This document shows positions 44,202 through 57,300 of a stretch of DNA of 64,000 nucleotides, one piece after another. The notes under the pieces were generated by a model, which did not search any database, had not been told where the DNA came from, and was given only the letters and a program-made list of their open reading frames with translations. The DNA lies in assembly GCA_973895155.1 (NCBI GenBank), contig OZ316891.1, positions 28,892,001 to 28,956,000 on the forward strand, read 5' to 3'. Within the stretch, counting starts at the first letter, position 1. Every line of letters starts with the position of its first letter. The stretch is from Marsupella aquatica (taxonomy: Eukaryota; Marchantiophyta). The position numbers were made by a program, and so were the translations under genes.

Positions 44202-44685
44202 TGGCGAATATTGTTTTTTGGCAGTGTGATATATTCAGTTGTGAGCCTTCTGTTTTTTGGCAGTGCTAAATCTGATTCTCGCGTTTACGGCATTGTCTGC
44301 TTGGCCTTCCTACTCTTCAGTCCTCCTGTTTCTCCTCCTTGCGTGCTGGGTCAGCTCCGGAGGTACCTATGAAGACACTAGTGTAGTTTTGGCCTGCTGA
44401 GTTGGGCTGGTGGTGGTCAGAATAGAGAAATCTAATAGCACAAGTGTTTGTGAAGCACTGGAGTGGGGGCTAGAATTTCAGCTGTCAATTTTGGTTGTCC
44501 TCCGTAGTGCTGCCGATTCGATGCACGATTTCATGCTTGCTGGGGCACCGACGTGCATTCTTGGGTTGGCTGGTCTCCCTGCCTGCCGCTTCGGCAATCG
44601 GAGAACTTACCTGTGTGAGTGAGGTTTTGCAAAGAGGCACCCGGGAGGTGGGGGGAAGAGGCAGGGACGAAGAAAGAGACTGATA

Positions 44686-47600
44686 ATGGCAAGCAGTTTC
44701 GTGGATTCGGTGGTGGCGTTCTTCGACGAGCCTCTTTCAACTGCAGTCGTCTTAGGAATCAAATTGGATGGTAAGCCCTGTTTTGTGCTAAGTTGTGCAG
44801 GTTATTTTCCGCTAGTTCTTGTTGTGGGATTGCTTTCATGACCCTGAGATAAATGTTATTCATTTTGTTAGGGGAGTTCTGTGGGCAAACCTCTTAGGGC
44901 CAAAGGGCACACTTGTTTGTCTTAGGTCCTCCGGCCAGAAATGGCTTTACCGCGCACGATACCCGAATACGTCCCTGCGCACTAGGTGGTGCCACCCATG
45001 CCCCCCCCCCCCGTGCTCAATGGGCCATAGGTTATGCGTCTGGCCTTTGCCAAAAGAGGTTCGGCAAAGGTCGTTGACCGGCGGCCTGGCAATCCCCGCC
45101 TAGTCGGATAATCGGATTTAAATACGGTCGGTTTCGAGTGAGTTCTTTGTTGAATGCTCTGTATCCGTAGGAGGGAAAGCTGGTCAATGCTTATCAGATT
45201 TTGTGCAATTTGAAGAGACGGATTGTCTGCGATTGCTGTTTTCAGGGCATCTGCTGATCGAGATAGTCCTTGTCGCTGCCATTGTGTTTCTGCTGCTCCA
45301 AAAGAGTTACCAACCGGAAAAAAGGCCTCTGACAGAGCACGTAAGTTGCTATTCAGGTTTGCCTTTCAATTTGGGCAGTATAGAGGGCTCAGTTACGAAA
45401 TATTACGGTCGAAGAAATGTTGATTAGATCTTGGTTGAAATCTCTGAAGAGGTTTTTACATCTTACAGTCCATTTCTTTGAACAGGAAATCGACCAACTT
45501 TGTGATGAGTGGGTTCCCGAGCCCTTGCACCCTCCCATCACTGAAGAAATGAACGTGAGAACTCCAGTTTTGGAAAGGTAAGCCGGGTGCTAATGCCAAG
45601 TCTTTACCTGCGAAAGAAATTTTGCTCACTTCTTGTGCCTGCCATCCGTGCCCAATTGTTGCGGGACCAAGATTGTTCTTGGATTGTGAACCCTAGAAGC
45701 ACGTGTTCATGGTTTTTGCAAAAACCTATTATGCAAAGGCACCCACAATAGTGACGAGCTTTAATGGTATCAAAGGAAGATACACCAGCTGGGCAGTCTG
45801 AGACCAAAATGTGAAGACTGATGTGCGTCACGCATTATAACTGCAACAAAAGATTGTAGACTCAGGGTTTTGCCTTCGTCATAACTTGGGGCAGGGTTTG
45901 TCCATCCTAATTCAACTATCATTCTTGTGAGATAGAATAATAAATGCTGTCGTAAGACGGAACAAAGAAATTATTTTTTCAACTGGCATTGAGTTCTACA
46001 TGTGCCAGCTTTGTGAATTTTGGTCCAGTCTTTGGACTACTATTACTCAAGGAAACAGCGAGCAATTATTTCGATGTGCTGCAGTGCTGCAGGTCCGCAT
46101 ACAGTGATAAATGGTAAAGATGTTTTGAATCTTGCGACAGCCAATTACCTGGGTCTAACAGGGCATCCAAGAATCGAAGTAACGATCAATCCTTATACAT
46201 CAGGGCGCTTGTTTTCTTAAATCAAAGATTTTCCACGAGATTGAATTGAAGGCAAATTCGTTTTCTAGTGCATGCACACGACACTAGCCCTCTCTTTCGA
46301 ATGGGGAATAATGATCTACCTGTTGTGGCTGTTGTGCGGGCTTGCAGGAAGCTTGTGTTGATTCGTTGGATAAGTATGGAGTGGGTGCTTGTGGCCCTCG
46401 TGGATTTTATGGGACAATCGGTGAGTCACCTCACCCTGAGCTTCTCACTGTGCCTCAATGAGACTACTGCCAAGGCATCAATTTTCTAGGTTGATTTTTA
46501 CTGATGCACTGACGGAGAGGTTGGAATGCCGGTCCTGAATCACTGGGAAATTTCTGATTGCTTCTCTTTGGCGTTCTAGATGTGCATCTCGATCTTGAGG
46601 CAAAGCTGGCACAGTTCTTAGGAACTTCTAGCTCTATCCTGTACGCGTATGGGCTTGCTACAGTTCCAAGTGTGATACCTGCCTTTGCCAAGCGCGGGGA
46701 CCTGATATTTGCGTAAGTCTTCTTGCCCGCGTTTACATTATGAAGTAATTTCTCCAGTAGTTCTGATCACCTGATGGGTTAGAGACTCCGGGCTATTGTG
46801 TCCATTTCCAGTTGCCTCAAGCTACTTGATTTGACTTTCCATCTGTTTGAATCTTTTGGATTGCAGTGACGAAGGTGTCCATTGGGGTATTCAGAATGGG
46901 CTATCTTTATCAAGAAGTACGGTTAGATTTTTCAGACATAATGACATGAAACATCTGGAGTCGCTGCTTGAGGAAGTGATGAAAGAAGATAAGCGCAAGA
47001 AAAAGGCCTTGAACCGACGATACATTGTGGTGGAAGCTATTTACCAGGTGTGTTTAGCAAACATCGACTGTGGCCTTGGTTTCTTGAGCGAGGTTGATGT
47101 CAAGGACTTTCTTGTTTCGAATGCTCCTTCATTGCAAATTGCTTGACTCTTTGTCATGGGAGAGGCGTCTCCAGACTGTTTAGCGATGCCTGTAGGTAGT
47201 TCAGGATATCCCAATGGAATATCTATCAACTCCTGTAAACAGTCCTCTCTAATAGTGAGGACGTTCAAATTTTGATTTTGCATTTTACTCTTGTAGAGTT
47301 TTGAGCAGCGACCCTTAAATCTTAATCAAATTCGTTCGCATATATGTTACTCCTGCAGAGCTCAGGAATGATGGTCCCACTGGATGAGCTCATTCGACTC
47401 AAAGAAAAGTACAAGTTTAGGATTCTGGTTGACGAGAGCAATTCACTCGGAGTTCTGGGTGAGACAGGCCGTGGTATCACTGAACACTTTAATGTACCTG
47501 TGAGTTTTTTTACTCTCCTTCCTGTGAGCAAGTGTTCTCGCCTTTGTTTTAGTTGGGTTCACATGCCGTGGATGAGAGCAATGACAAGACCGCAACATTA

Positions 47601-49211
47601 TCAGCTGTATTGCAGTTCAGTGACTTGCTTAGTACATACACCGACAATGGGGAAGCTCGATAACGTCCGGCCATGATTTCTTGTTTTCCTTATTCTTAAT
47701 TACAATACAAGAAACGGCCGAATCTAAACTGGGGGCCACTAGGCCCAGACTCATCCCGAGGGACCACTGGACCGGTACCCGTCCTGGGCTATGGCAGCTG
47801 ATGATTTTTTGTTTCATAAAAAAAAATCACAACTCGTGCTGATGCCTTAATGTGCTCACAGTGCATATCGTTGGCAGTCAAGATCCCTTTTTCCTGAAGG
47901 ATGGCTCCCACCGTTTGAGTGGAACCCTCTTTTAAGTATGCAAGGGGTTTGGGATCTAACTTTTAGCTTTGGTCTCTTAACTTGGGCAGGTGGACAAAGT
48001 TGACATTCTGGCAGCTGCGATGGGACATGCACTAGCGTCGATAGGAGGATTGTGCACAGGCAGTAACAAAGTTGTCGATCATCAGGTTTGTTGGAAATCT
48101 TCAATACATATATTCCGCACGCTTATACCACATTCAATCTTGTCTGTGAAATAGAATCATTTCAACGCACCTTGGCTGCCAACCAACGCCTTCACATTTC
48201 ATGCTTCCTGTTTACATAGAAGAGAGATTTCAATGGTACGGCATCCATGTTACTGGTCTAGCAGAATGCAAGAATTTTGCATCACCAGTCTGTTATCAGG
48301 TAGATTCACAATTTTGGTCTTTTGGCTCTTTCAGCGTCTTAGTGGCGCAGGATATGTATTCTCAGCCTCTCTACCGCCTTACTTGGCAACTGGAGCTTTG
48401 ATGGCTATCAAGATGATTGAAGAAAATCCGGATCTTCTTGTTAACCTGCGACGAAACGTGATTGCGTTTCGGAAAAGTGAGTAATTGTTCGTATTTTCCA
48501 TCCATTGCTTTGATCCCTTTTGGTATGACAGGCCAAGATATCGTCGTTGAAATACATGAAATGAGGCTTCTTCAGTTCAATGGTTCTTTGCGTCGAGCTT
48601 TTCGATGCAGTCTCACTGGAGCAAGGTTGGCGTTGTTACAAGATGGTACTAGCAATATGAAATCATTCCTTACTTTCACAACTTGGATACCTTTCCAGGT
48701 TTATCTGGAATTCCAGAGCTTGTGTTGGGTGGGCATGAGCTGTCCCCTGTTATTTATCTTTTCCTGAAGAATCCAGGCTCAGAGAAGAGCAATGCTTACG
48801 TCTTGCAGAAGATTGTAGATCAGGTATTTTCACAAAATTTCCCAACTCTTTAGTCTGGCTCCGTAGAGTTTTAATTAGGTGATTAAATGTCTGAGGACTG
48901 ATTTTTCACAAGAATGCCGTTCTAGCGGTGAGTATGGAATGCCAATTCTTTCTTGATTTTGCTATGTCTAATTTGAACGTGTCTGGATTTTAATATTTTC
49001 TTACGAAGATGTGTGCCGGTGGATTTTGTAGATGCTAGAGCACGAATCAGTACTAGTGACCAGTAGCAAACGATCTGTGCTGGATAAGTGCAAGTTACCG
49101 TCTGGCATCAAGATACTTGTTTCTGCTGCACACACAGAAGAGGAGCTCCTTTCAGCTTCAGCATCGCTGAGACACGTTGTACAAGCAGTTTTGCAACCAT
49201 CCACATTTTAG
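44686..49211 (+). CDS. LCB1: Serine palmitoyltransferase subunit LCB1 (12 exons)
   Basis: LCB1 pairs with LCB2 in the ER membrane to condense serine with palmitoyl-CoA, the first step of sphingolipid synthesis. The exons are 44686-44770, 45246-45340, 45486-45577, 46085-46178, 46348-46420, 46580-46712, 46867-47047, 47359-47499, 47990-48085, 48335-48476, 48699-48823 and 49032-49211. All junctions are GT-AG and in phase, giving 478 residues against about 482 in Arabidopsis. The parts appear in order: a membrane segment near 31-46, [43 protein letters not shown] around 132-144 with Cys137 matching the human Cys133 disease site, the [11 protein letters not shown] segment, [11 protein letters not shown], then AAAMGHALA at 306-314. 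The PLP-binding lysine of LCB2 is absent there, as expected for this regulatory subunit. Exon 11 carries a [12 protein letters not shown] segment and exon 12 the conserved IKILVSAAH end. The gene appears intact and functional. Confidence 0.95.
45001..45012. repeat. Poly-C tract in LCB1 intron 1
   Basis: This is a run of 12 C residues inside the 475-bp first intron. Confidence 0.95.
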
Positions 49212-51128
49212 TATCGACAAGTCTTGGGCTAGCATTCAAAGAAAATGTGTTGTTAGGATAGTCAAGGTTGAGCGCGCTGATTGTCTAAGATGTTGGTCTG
49301 GTTTTGCCATTCAAAGCCAATTTTTGTAAATTATTTGTACTGATGAATTCTGGTTTGAGTATGTAGCGGTTCTTCAGCCCAATGAACTAGACACAGGATC
49401 TTGTGTTTGGGTACTAAAGGTGTGAAATGCAGCGAGCACAAATTCATGGAATATTTACAGTCATCACTGACTTGGAGTTTCTGCTGATTTTAACACGTTA
49501 TATTTAATGGTCGAGACTCCATTGGGCATCCCCAAGTCTTTGGGATACATACGAATGGCTACCTAAAGCCCATCTCAGGTTTTATGCAAGATCTGCCCTC
49601 GTGGTGGCTTTGGGTTGAGGTGAGAAGAAACCCAAAGGCACAGGATTGTCTCCGAGTGCAGGGGAGAGGTCTTATAAGACTCTATCTTGCTAATCTAGGT
49701 GACCAATTGGACCTCAATTCGCTGGACCATTTCTTTCCTTCTTTTATGGCAGAGTGACTTCTTGAGCCTCGCTTGGCATTTAAATGACCCCATTTGAAAT
49801 TGTGGAGTCCGAATGATTTCCATCAACTGGGAAAGAAGATTCATGGCAGGACGGAACTTTGTTCTATTAATTCCACTTGTCTCAAACAAGTCGAGAGGGG
49901 AATCTCAGTTTCACCTCTTGTCTTCAAAGCATTTTAGAGAAACACAAATTATAGATTGAAATGCAAAAATGATACTCCAATGGACCACAATGTAGGTCTT
50001 TTGAAGGCCCCATGGACCACATTTCCCCAAATTTGAGTTTAATTGTAATAACTTGAGTTTCATGTATTAAAATATTGTTTACTTTGAGGATGTGCTGGAG
50101 GAGAATGTAAGCTACACTTCCATCAAAGTGACATAGTATTTTTGGCCATTTTGGTAGAGTTATCCTTCATGGAATGGGGAGGGGTAAGTTCTATTAGATA
50201 ATTTTCATTGTGTTTATATGAAATACTAGGGTTTAGGTTTGTCTCCTTCTCTAGTTGCCTTGTAGGTGATAAGGATAAATTCTATTAGATAATTTTCATT
50301 GTGTTTATATGAAATATTAGGGCTTATGTTTGTCTCCTTCTCTAGTTACCCCTTGTAGGTGATAAACAAAAAATTATTTTAAGACTCATAATCATCAAGC
50401 TACAAGCACTAAACTCCAAGGACCACCACAATGTAGTTCACAGGAGCATTGTGTCCAACATGGTGGTCCATCTGGGCTTCATTTTCACAGAAACGCATTT
50501 GTCTTAAAGCATTTTAAAATGACACAAAAAGAAAAGGCAATGGACAAAAGCCTAACTGACACTGTTTCCATGTGTGTAGTCAGTATGATCCTTTGTCCTT
50601 TTCTTGGAGGTCTGTCACCTTCCTCCTCATCATTCTAATATTTTCCCTTTCAAATATCCTAAGAGGTAAAGAGGGGCAGGCCAAGGGGGAGAGACTTGGA
50701 AAACCCATCAATCTTGGGAAAAACCCCCATTCTATTTTTTGATGTCAAAGCTGTAAAAGCAAAACATAAACCTAGGCAATTTTGGTAGGCTTTGGTTCCC
50801 TTTAACAAGCACGGTCACCCACCTCCTTGTCATACTACAAAAATGATAAGCAAATAATTTCCACGGGCACTCATTTTTGGTGTGGGGGTCTTATTTCTGG
50901 CAAGTGTGCAGTAATTCTTCAATTGTTTACAATCAGCTCAAATGGCATGCAGTACTTACTTGATCTAGGGCTTCTTTGTTAGCTTGTTGTACCCCTCGGG
51001 ACAACAACAATTGGAAGTATGTTGTAGCCATGTCATCCATGCCAACGAGGCACCTTAGTTTGCAAATGCTACCTGACCAGTAATCTCGTTTCTAACATCT
51101 CAAATCATTCGTGAATACTAGTCTTACC
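49212..51128. other. 3' flank of LCB1 and repeat-bearing non-coding DNA
   Basis: The 3' untranslated region of LCB1 should occupy the first few hundred bases. No gene follows. A 91-bp tandem duplication is listed separately. Open frames are short and have no motif. Confidence 0.55.
50189..50365. repeat. 91-bp tandem duplication
   Basis: Two copies begin ttctattagataatttt, at 50189 and 50280, and end near cttgtaggtgataa. Few substitutions and small indels separate them. Confidence 0.9.
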
Positions 51129-51404
51129 CTCGGGGGTTTCACTTCCACAAAAATGACACATCACATGCGACAAAGGATATGGTAGTTTTATTGTTTTAAG
51201 GAAAGACTTAAGAATTTTCTAAGAAGAACAATAGGGTCATTTAAAATCCAATTTTGAGACTTATATGTGCATTAGGGTCTTTTTAATCAGAATTAATATT
51301 CCAACTTTATAGGGGTCAAAAAATTAAAAAATTTCCTTACATTTTAGGGGGTCCGAGGCCTTAAAACATCGCAGGTGATGGGGAGGCCCCCATAGAGTGA
51401 GACC
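51129..51404 (-). mobile_element. Mutator-like MITE, copy 3
   Basis: It is the same family as the elements at 23473 and 42915. It starts ctcgggggtttcacttcc and shares internal caaaaatg, gggtcc-aggcc and gatggggaggc segments. The right end stops at gtgagacc, short of the full inverted end, and no target duplication was seen. This copy therefore appears truncated or older. Confidence 0.82.
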
Positions 51405-52330
51405 TAATGACCAATGAAGGTGTGTGCTTCTGTGGATGTAACTTCATCAGAGGTGAACCACATCTTTGTGTCAACTACTTGTTCTTTGGATATGTTGAGC
51501 ATAGACGACAATGGCAACGGTTAACACATGACACATCCAACGCGCAAGTAGTCGACACAAGATATACGTGGTTCACCTCCTCTAGGCTACGTCCATGGGA
51601 ACACACAATAGAGCTTTACTGAACTCTAAGCCCATCGACTAAACCAAGTCTCCATAGCTCTCCTCATCTCTCAAGTGGCTCCGTAACAATGAGCCTAAGT
51701 TCCACTTATCCAAGCAAACACCGCTTGGCATATAGTTTGCATCCTAGTTAACCTAACCACGTCTCCAACTACGGTTAGCCTAACTACGGTTACATGTGGT
51801 AACCTTGACCTTGAGTAAATACCTAAGAGGATAGTCACATATGGATGTAGTATGAGTTGCATCTTGATAAGGATTGCTCTTAGTCTTGTGACTCAAAGGT
51901 TACGGCACTTAGGCTAATCACAGTTAGGGTCTTAGCTGAGGTTAGGTTAGTCGTGTGTGACCTTGTATATACCAGGGCTAGTGTAAGCCGCTGGAGTGTG
52001 TTGCTTACTCATTGTAACGGAGCAACTTGAGGAAGAGGGAGAGCATGTGTGTTAGTCTACTCTTGAAGTAAAGCTTGAGTGTTCGTGTGGAAGTAGCCTT
52101 GGAGAAGAGGTGAACCACGTAGAGATTGTGTCGACCATGTGTGCATGGAATGAGTCGTTGCGAATGACGTCTTAGTTCAACACATCTTTGCTCAACACCT
52201 TGGGTATGGTGCCCCCTTGTGTGCTACCCTGCAGTGTTGCTCACCCTAAAGACGATGTCTTTTGATGGGTCAATATTTTCTGTGAATATCATCCACCCTC
52301 ACATCCAACCCTAATGACAGTGTTGCCTGC
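51405..52330. repeat. LTR-like stretch with a large palindromic pair
   Basis: The arms 51551-51579 and 52107-52135 are inverted complements with 26 of 29 positions matching. A further related copy of one arm lies at 51450-51475. A TATA-like tgtatatacc lies near 51963. The stretch has no real coding potential and has the composition of a solo long terminal repeat or a large foldback element. No TG...CA ends with a 5-bp duplication could be drawn. Confidence 0.45.
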
Positions 52331-54208
52331 TCCGAAGGTGATGTCTACTGACAAGTGGACCTTTTCTAGTTTCAAGGAGAAACAAAAAAGCACAAAATAA
52401 TTCATCATATCATAGACTGCCACTGCCACTGTCCCCAAAGTTGGGGGAGGACAAAATAGTACACTTTTCTACTTTGCTAAAAACACTTTTTACTAGTTAT
52501 GGCAACCTAGAGCTACCACAACCAGGTCTTGCTCTTGCTTTTGAAGCAATGACAATTTAACTTTTAACTACTGTAACTTGTGAAAATTTGACGCTGCTGT
52601 TATGGTGAATCCACCTTTCAAATTTTGTCTTATTTAGATTTTGAGTTGTGTATTTTTATTTTAGTATGTCTTAACAAGGTGCATCATTTGTATTATTTAG
52701 ATTTTAAATTTCTTTTGGCACCCCTCTTAATTTTTAAGTTTTCTATTCTAGAGATCTACTTTCACACTGATTCTATATTTCAATAGTGTGAATCCAATCC
52801 CCTTCAATGAATTTCTACCACTTAAGAGAAGTTTTATCTCTTCTCATGAGGAAGAGAAATGATTAGAGAGAGTGTGCAACCTTGTGTGTAACTAAGTTCC
52901 CCTCATGGTTTTCTTTAATGTAGTATGGTTTTGATTGAATTAAGTGTCACTACCTAAGGCAAGTGAGAATATGTACCTTATGTGCACAACTCTTTGTTAC
53001 CTTTGTACCCTACACTTTACTTTTTCTGGTCATTGTGTGTTTTTCTTGGCGTGTGTCGTCCTCTACTCTTGTAATTAATCACACTCACTCTTAACAAATA
53101 CTAATTTCTTTGCATGTAATGTATTTCTACTATTGGATATTATCCTAAAGTAATTTGATCATTACACATTCACTATAGAAAAAAAAAATCATGTTCCAGG
53201 ATGAACATGCTCTACTCTTTTGCTCTTAGTAGAGTTTTTTGGTGCATTGCACCCTACGTTCGACCAGTTCCTTGGGCTTGTGCGGTTTGTTATATTGAGT
53301 GGAGGCCTTATCCCCTTGTCTCTGTCCTCACTGCCTTCTTTCAACCGAGGTGTCCGTGGCACTTCTAAGGGCTCCGGCATCACTATGCTTTATAGAGCTG
53401 AGGTAATTGGTTTTAGTGAGACTGGACAGATTTCACTTTGTGACACTCCCATGTGGGTTTACTACAGAATTTTGCCAGGTTTTTCAGTTCTATGCCCAAG
53501 AGGGTGTTAGTTTTCTAGGCCACTTAGTAGAATCTTTTGGTTGGCTGTTTCCTTTGGTTGTGGGGGACTCAGTGGCTTGTTGGGCTTATGGGTCTTCTAT
53601 GGGCTTTTCCCCCTCCCTTTTCCTTTTAATTATTGCTTTGCTTTCGTTTGGGACCCTCTCTCCCTATTTGGCATTTTTGTTCTTTTGCATTGTAACATAT
53701 ATTTACTATATGGTAAGTTTGTTCGTATGAGTAGACCTATTCGTAAAGTCAAGGAGTGTTGCATTGGTGTGCTTCAAAGGCTTCCAAAGTGGTTGCGAAA
53801 AACTATTGCAATGTTTTTTGAATTTGTCTAGTGCTGCTGTTTGATTGTGGGGACAGGAAGATTGCATCACTCTAGCGTGGGTAAGCTATCATGGTTAAGA
53901 TACTTTTTGTCAGAAATTTCAAACTCACACATTCAAAAGTTTACAGACTTTAGCTTTTGTCAGAAATTTCAAAGACTTACTCAATAAGGTTCACAGAATT
54001 CACGAATAGGTCTAGATGGCAAACATGTTTTTTGTGTGCTAAAATTGAATGTGTCACCCTCATTCAATTTTGTGTCCAGGGTGGTTCAAGGTACCTGTGG
54101 TACTCTGCCAAAGCATCTATCATCACAGAACAATTTGGTGGCAGACTAGATTCTCATATTTGTGTGATTCTTCTCCAGCCAGACTCTGGAATTGCAACTA
54201 TACTACAC
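52331..54208. other. Non-coding, possible retroelement 3' remains
   Basis: Overlapping hydrophobic open frames around 53200-53830 end in an AT-rich stretch and may be untranslated sequence of a LINE, but no reverse-transcriptase motif was found. No gene can be supported. Confidence 0.4.
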
Positions 54209-54358
54209 TGTATGCCAGAGCTTTGCTCATAAATAATGCAATTTCAAGTGGCTCTAGGATTCCAAGAGTACTAGCCTGTATGCCACAGCTTTGCTTATAA
54301 AAAATGGAATTTCAAGTGTACTAGCCTGAAGCCAGAGCTTTAATTTGCTCATAAATAG
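54209..54358. repeat. Three-copy local repeat, about 67 and 50 bp spacing
   Basis: Segments starting ctgtatgccagagctttgct (54209), its variant at 54276, and a shorter version near 54326 are repeated with the following aatttcaagtg. The copies differ by several substitutions. Confidence 0.85.
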
Positions 54359-57300
54359 ATGGCTAGTACCTGCCTTTTTTGTGGTGAAAATTAGCTAGAT
54401 TTTTGTTCTTTTACTATCTAGTTTCCCACCTAGCCACACACACCCCACTTGCCAGAATCTAGTGGCTAGCTATCTGGGTAAATCAGATCAGATCTTCACA
54501 CAAGGTGACATTAAAAACCTTAAAAATCATTCCCGTGAGTACCATCGTTCCACCGAGGAACCTAGATGTGCCCAAGAGCCCACCCTCCAGAAAGTGGGCC
54601 TTACTCTTGTCTTACGTAGATAAGCGTGACATAAAATTTAATTTTGGGTGACATTTCAAGTAGAGAAGTTGGACTTTGTTTGTGGGAGGATTTGTCTCAT
54701 TTCTCGAACTTAACGCATGATTGAGCTTCAAGCCCACGATTGACAAAATCAATGGAAGCCCAGAAGGAGCATATGGAGCCCAGAAAGCAGTCACTCGGAT
54801 CAATGTTCTGATTAAATGCTTGGCTAAAGTAATCGTTTCCACCACACTGTTGTCCACTTCAGCTCCATTGCTGGACGAGTTTACTAATAGCGTTTAAGAC
54901 CCAACTCTGTAGCATGTTGCAGGTCTGCGAGGCGCCCTGAGTCCGAGCTACACATCCGATTGGCCGTCACAATTATGCAGACCACAGCTATGGGGTCAGC
55001 AAGCTACTGGAAAGTCTCTAGCAATGGCTGCCAGTGTCATGATTGAGAAATGGCATGATTGAGGAATGAGCAACCTAAATTGTTCGGTCGAATAATTATG
55101 TACTGCGTATATGTTTTTAGACAAACAATCGAAGGTCAGACCTGACAAATGAGAGTTCTGTTGATTGTATTTATAAGCAAGGTCGACGGGGTAGATTAGC
55201 ATTTGGAATCTGAGCGCTCTCCAAGTTAAGGAACCAGCACGGCATTCAGTGTAACTATTTACCCCGCTATTTTCAATACATATGAATCTGGCCAACAGCC
55301 TGCACTGCTCGAGCTACCGATGATGGATGGATGGATTGGAGGACTGGAGGCGGCGACAGAGACAACTGACCAATGATCACGATGTCGGGGTAGACTTTCA
55401 TGTACTTCGCAACTTTATGATCAGCACCAAAACGCACCTTACATCGAACGAACGAATGAACGACCGACCGATGTAGATCTGCTTTTTCGCACAATGGCTG
55501 CATGATGGCTTGCTCGTCTGGATCATTTGTTACAAGGTCCGAATCATGTATGGACTGTGTTGGCAGCTACTGTAGAAACTGCGTGCATCAGATAGCTGCC
55601 AGTGATGAATGTCGAGTACAATCTGATGAAAAATGCTATTCTAGAAGGATCGTACCTTTTGCTCCTTAGTACGTACTCTCACAGCTAGCATTGGAGTACA
55701 CAACTTGCACGCGAGGCACGGAATGATGGCTGGTGCCTGGTTGCTTTTTTTGTTTTTTTGTCTGAACGGAACTTCAACCTTCTTTACTGTTCACGAGCGC
55801 CAGGATGCTTTTGTGCTGAACTAAAAGTGATTAGATAGTATGTTACAGGAAGCACGATGGTATTCCAGGAATCAGGAGCATGCCAAGAATTGGATGGACA
55901 CCTACCGTCAGTAGCAGTGCTTTCGAACGGAGGTCGCATAAAGTCGGGCCGTGAATTGCACGTGATTGGAACCCTGGAAAGCCCAATTCTGCTTCGAGGC
56001 AACACGAGCAAGACTCATTTAGTAGTGGTCACAGAAATTGCATGACGCGGGGAACAATCGCTGCAATTGAGTGCTCGCTAGCGGGCAATAATCAACGATC
56101 AGACAAATTATGTAGACTTTAGACGTGCCAGAGAATTGACATGGGCAGATCGATCACAATTTAAGATCATTGCAAAGCTTTACTAAGGTGAAAAGATCCC
56201 CTCGATCGCACCGTCGTCTTAGCACTAACAATCTCCCATTCATTTGGTGTGGTCGGCAGTCACTCGATCTTCTCTGTACGTGTCTCTGGCTAGGTTTATA
56301 TACAGGGTAATTAATGGTCTATCAGACTTGGTCGAACATCTTGCGCTTTCATATCTGTGTGTTCACCTATGGAAGAAAATTGAACATTGTAGTCACTGAT
56401 ACTCAGAAGGAAAAGGGCGAGTTACTCCCGATTCATGTGCAATTACACAATAGTTTACAGTAGACAGATAGTGTAGTCGTAAAGTAACAGGCGAACGGAT
56501 CGAGGAGGAGGATGGATTTGAACCCGTGTAACATAATTTCTGTTCGATGGAGCTGAAGTGACGCAACAGAGAAAATCCTAGTCAGCAGTACTTACTGCTT
56601 CGTGATTATAAGTATCAGCGGAATCAGTTTCTCCCAAGGAACGCTGTGAAGTTCTAAGGTAAAGTTACACAGGTCCCTCCTTATCATTGATGGACTACCA
56701 ATTGCAGTTTTATGTTCATGATGTCATAATTGAGATAGTTTTGACCCAGCTACAGCAAATTTGTTAAAGCCCACAATTTCTGGAAGTCTTTATTTCCGTT
56801 CCCCTGCAAATCCGATTGACCGAAGGACGTGTGGCTAAATCTGATGCGTGATGGACTAGGATCGAACTTTAAGCATAAAATACTTTCCCTGCCTAAAATC
56901 GATTGAGGGCTGGACAGCTGGAAGATAGACCTTCACGTCTGGCACAGCAGATGCGAACTTGCTAAATTCTATTTTGACCCTGCGCATGGTCCTCGGCATT
57001 GTGCGTCTTCCTTGCGAGACCCCTCATATCAGAAGTGCACTTGTCTTGATGTAACAGCCACAGTGACCCCTGTCGGAGTGCATGTGTTCGAGATAAAATG
57101 GTCTGCCACCATGCAGAGTCTAGAGATAAAGATCGAATCCTTCCACCCCGTGATAAATTAGCGCTGTCCTGTTTCAGCATGATGGCGTGCACTTCATTCC
57201 GTCACATGCAAGAGCAATGATGTCCAAAAAGAAGAATTGCAATTAATTTACTGTGCAACGCTAATCCTGTGCACGCACGCAAATGCAAGTCGCACCACTT

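Noticed and set aside
56510-56535. tRNA-like T-arm (gatttgaacccg)
   Set aside because: The flanking bases do not form a T stem, and no acceptor or anticodon stem is found at the right distance on either strand.
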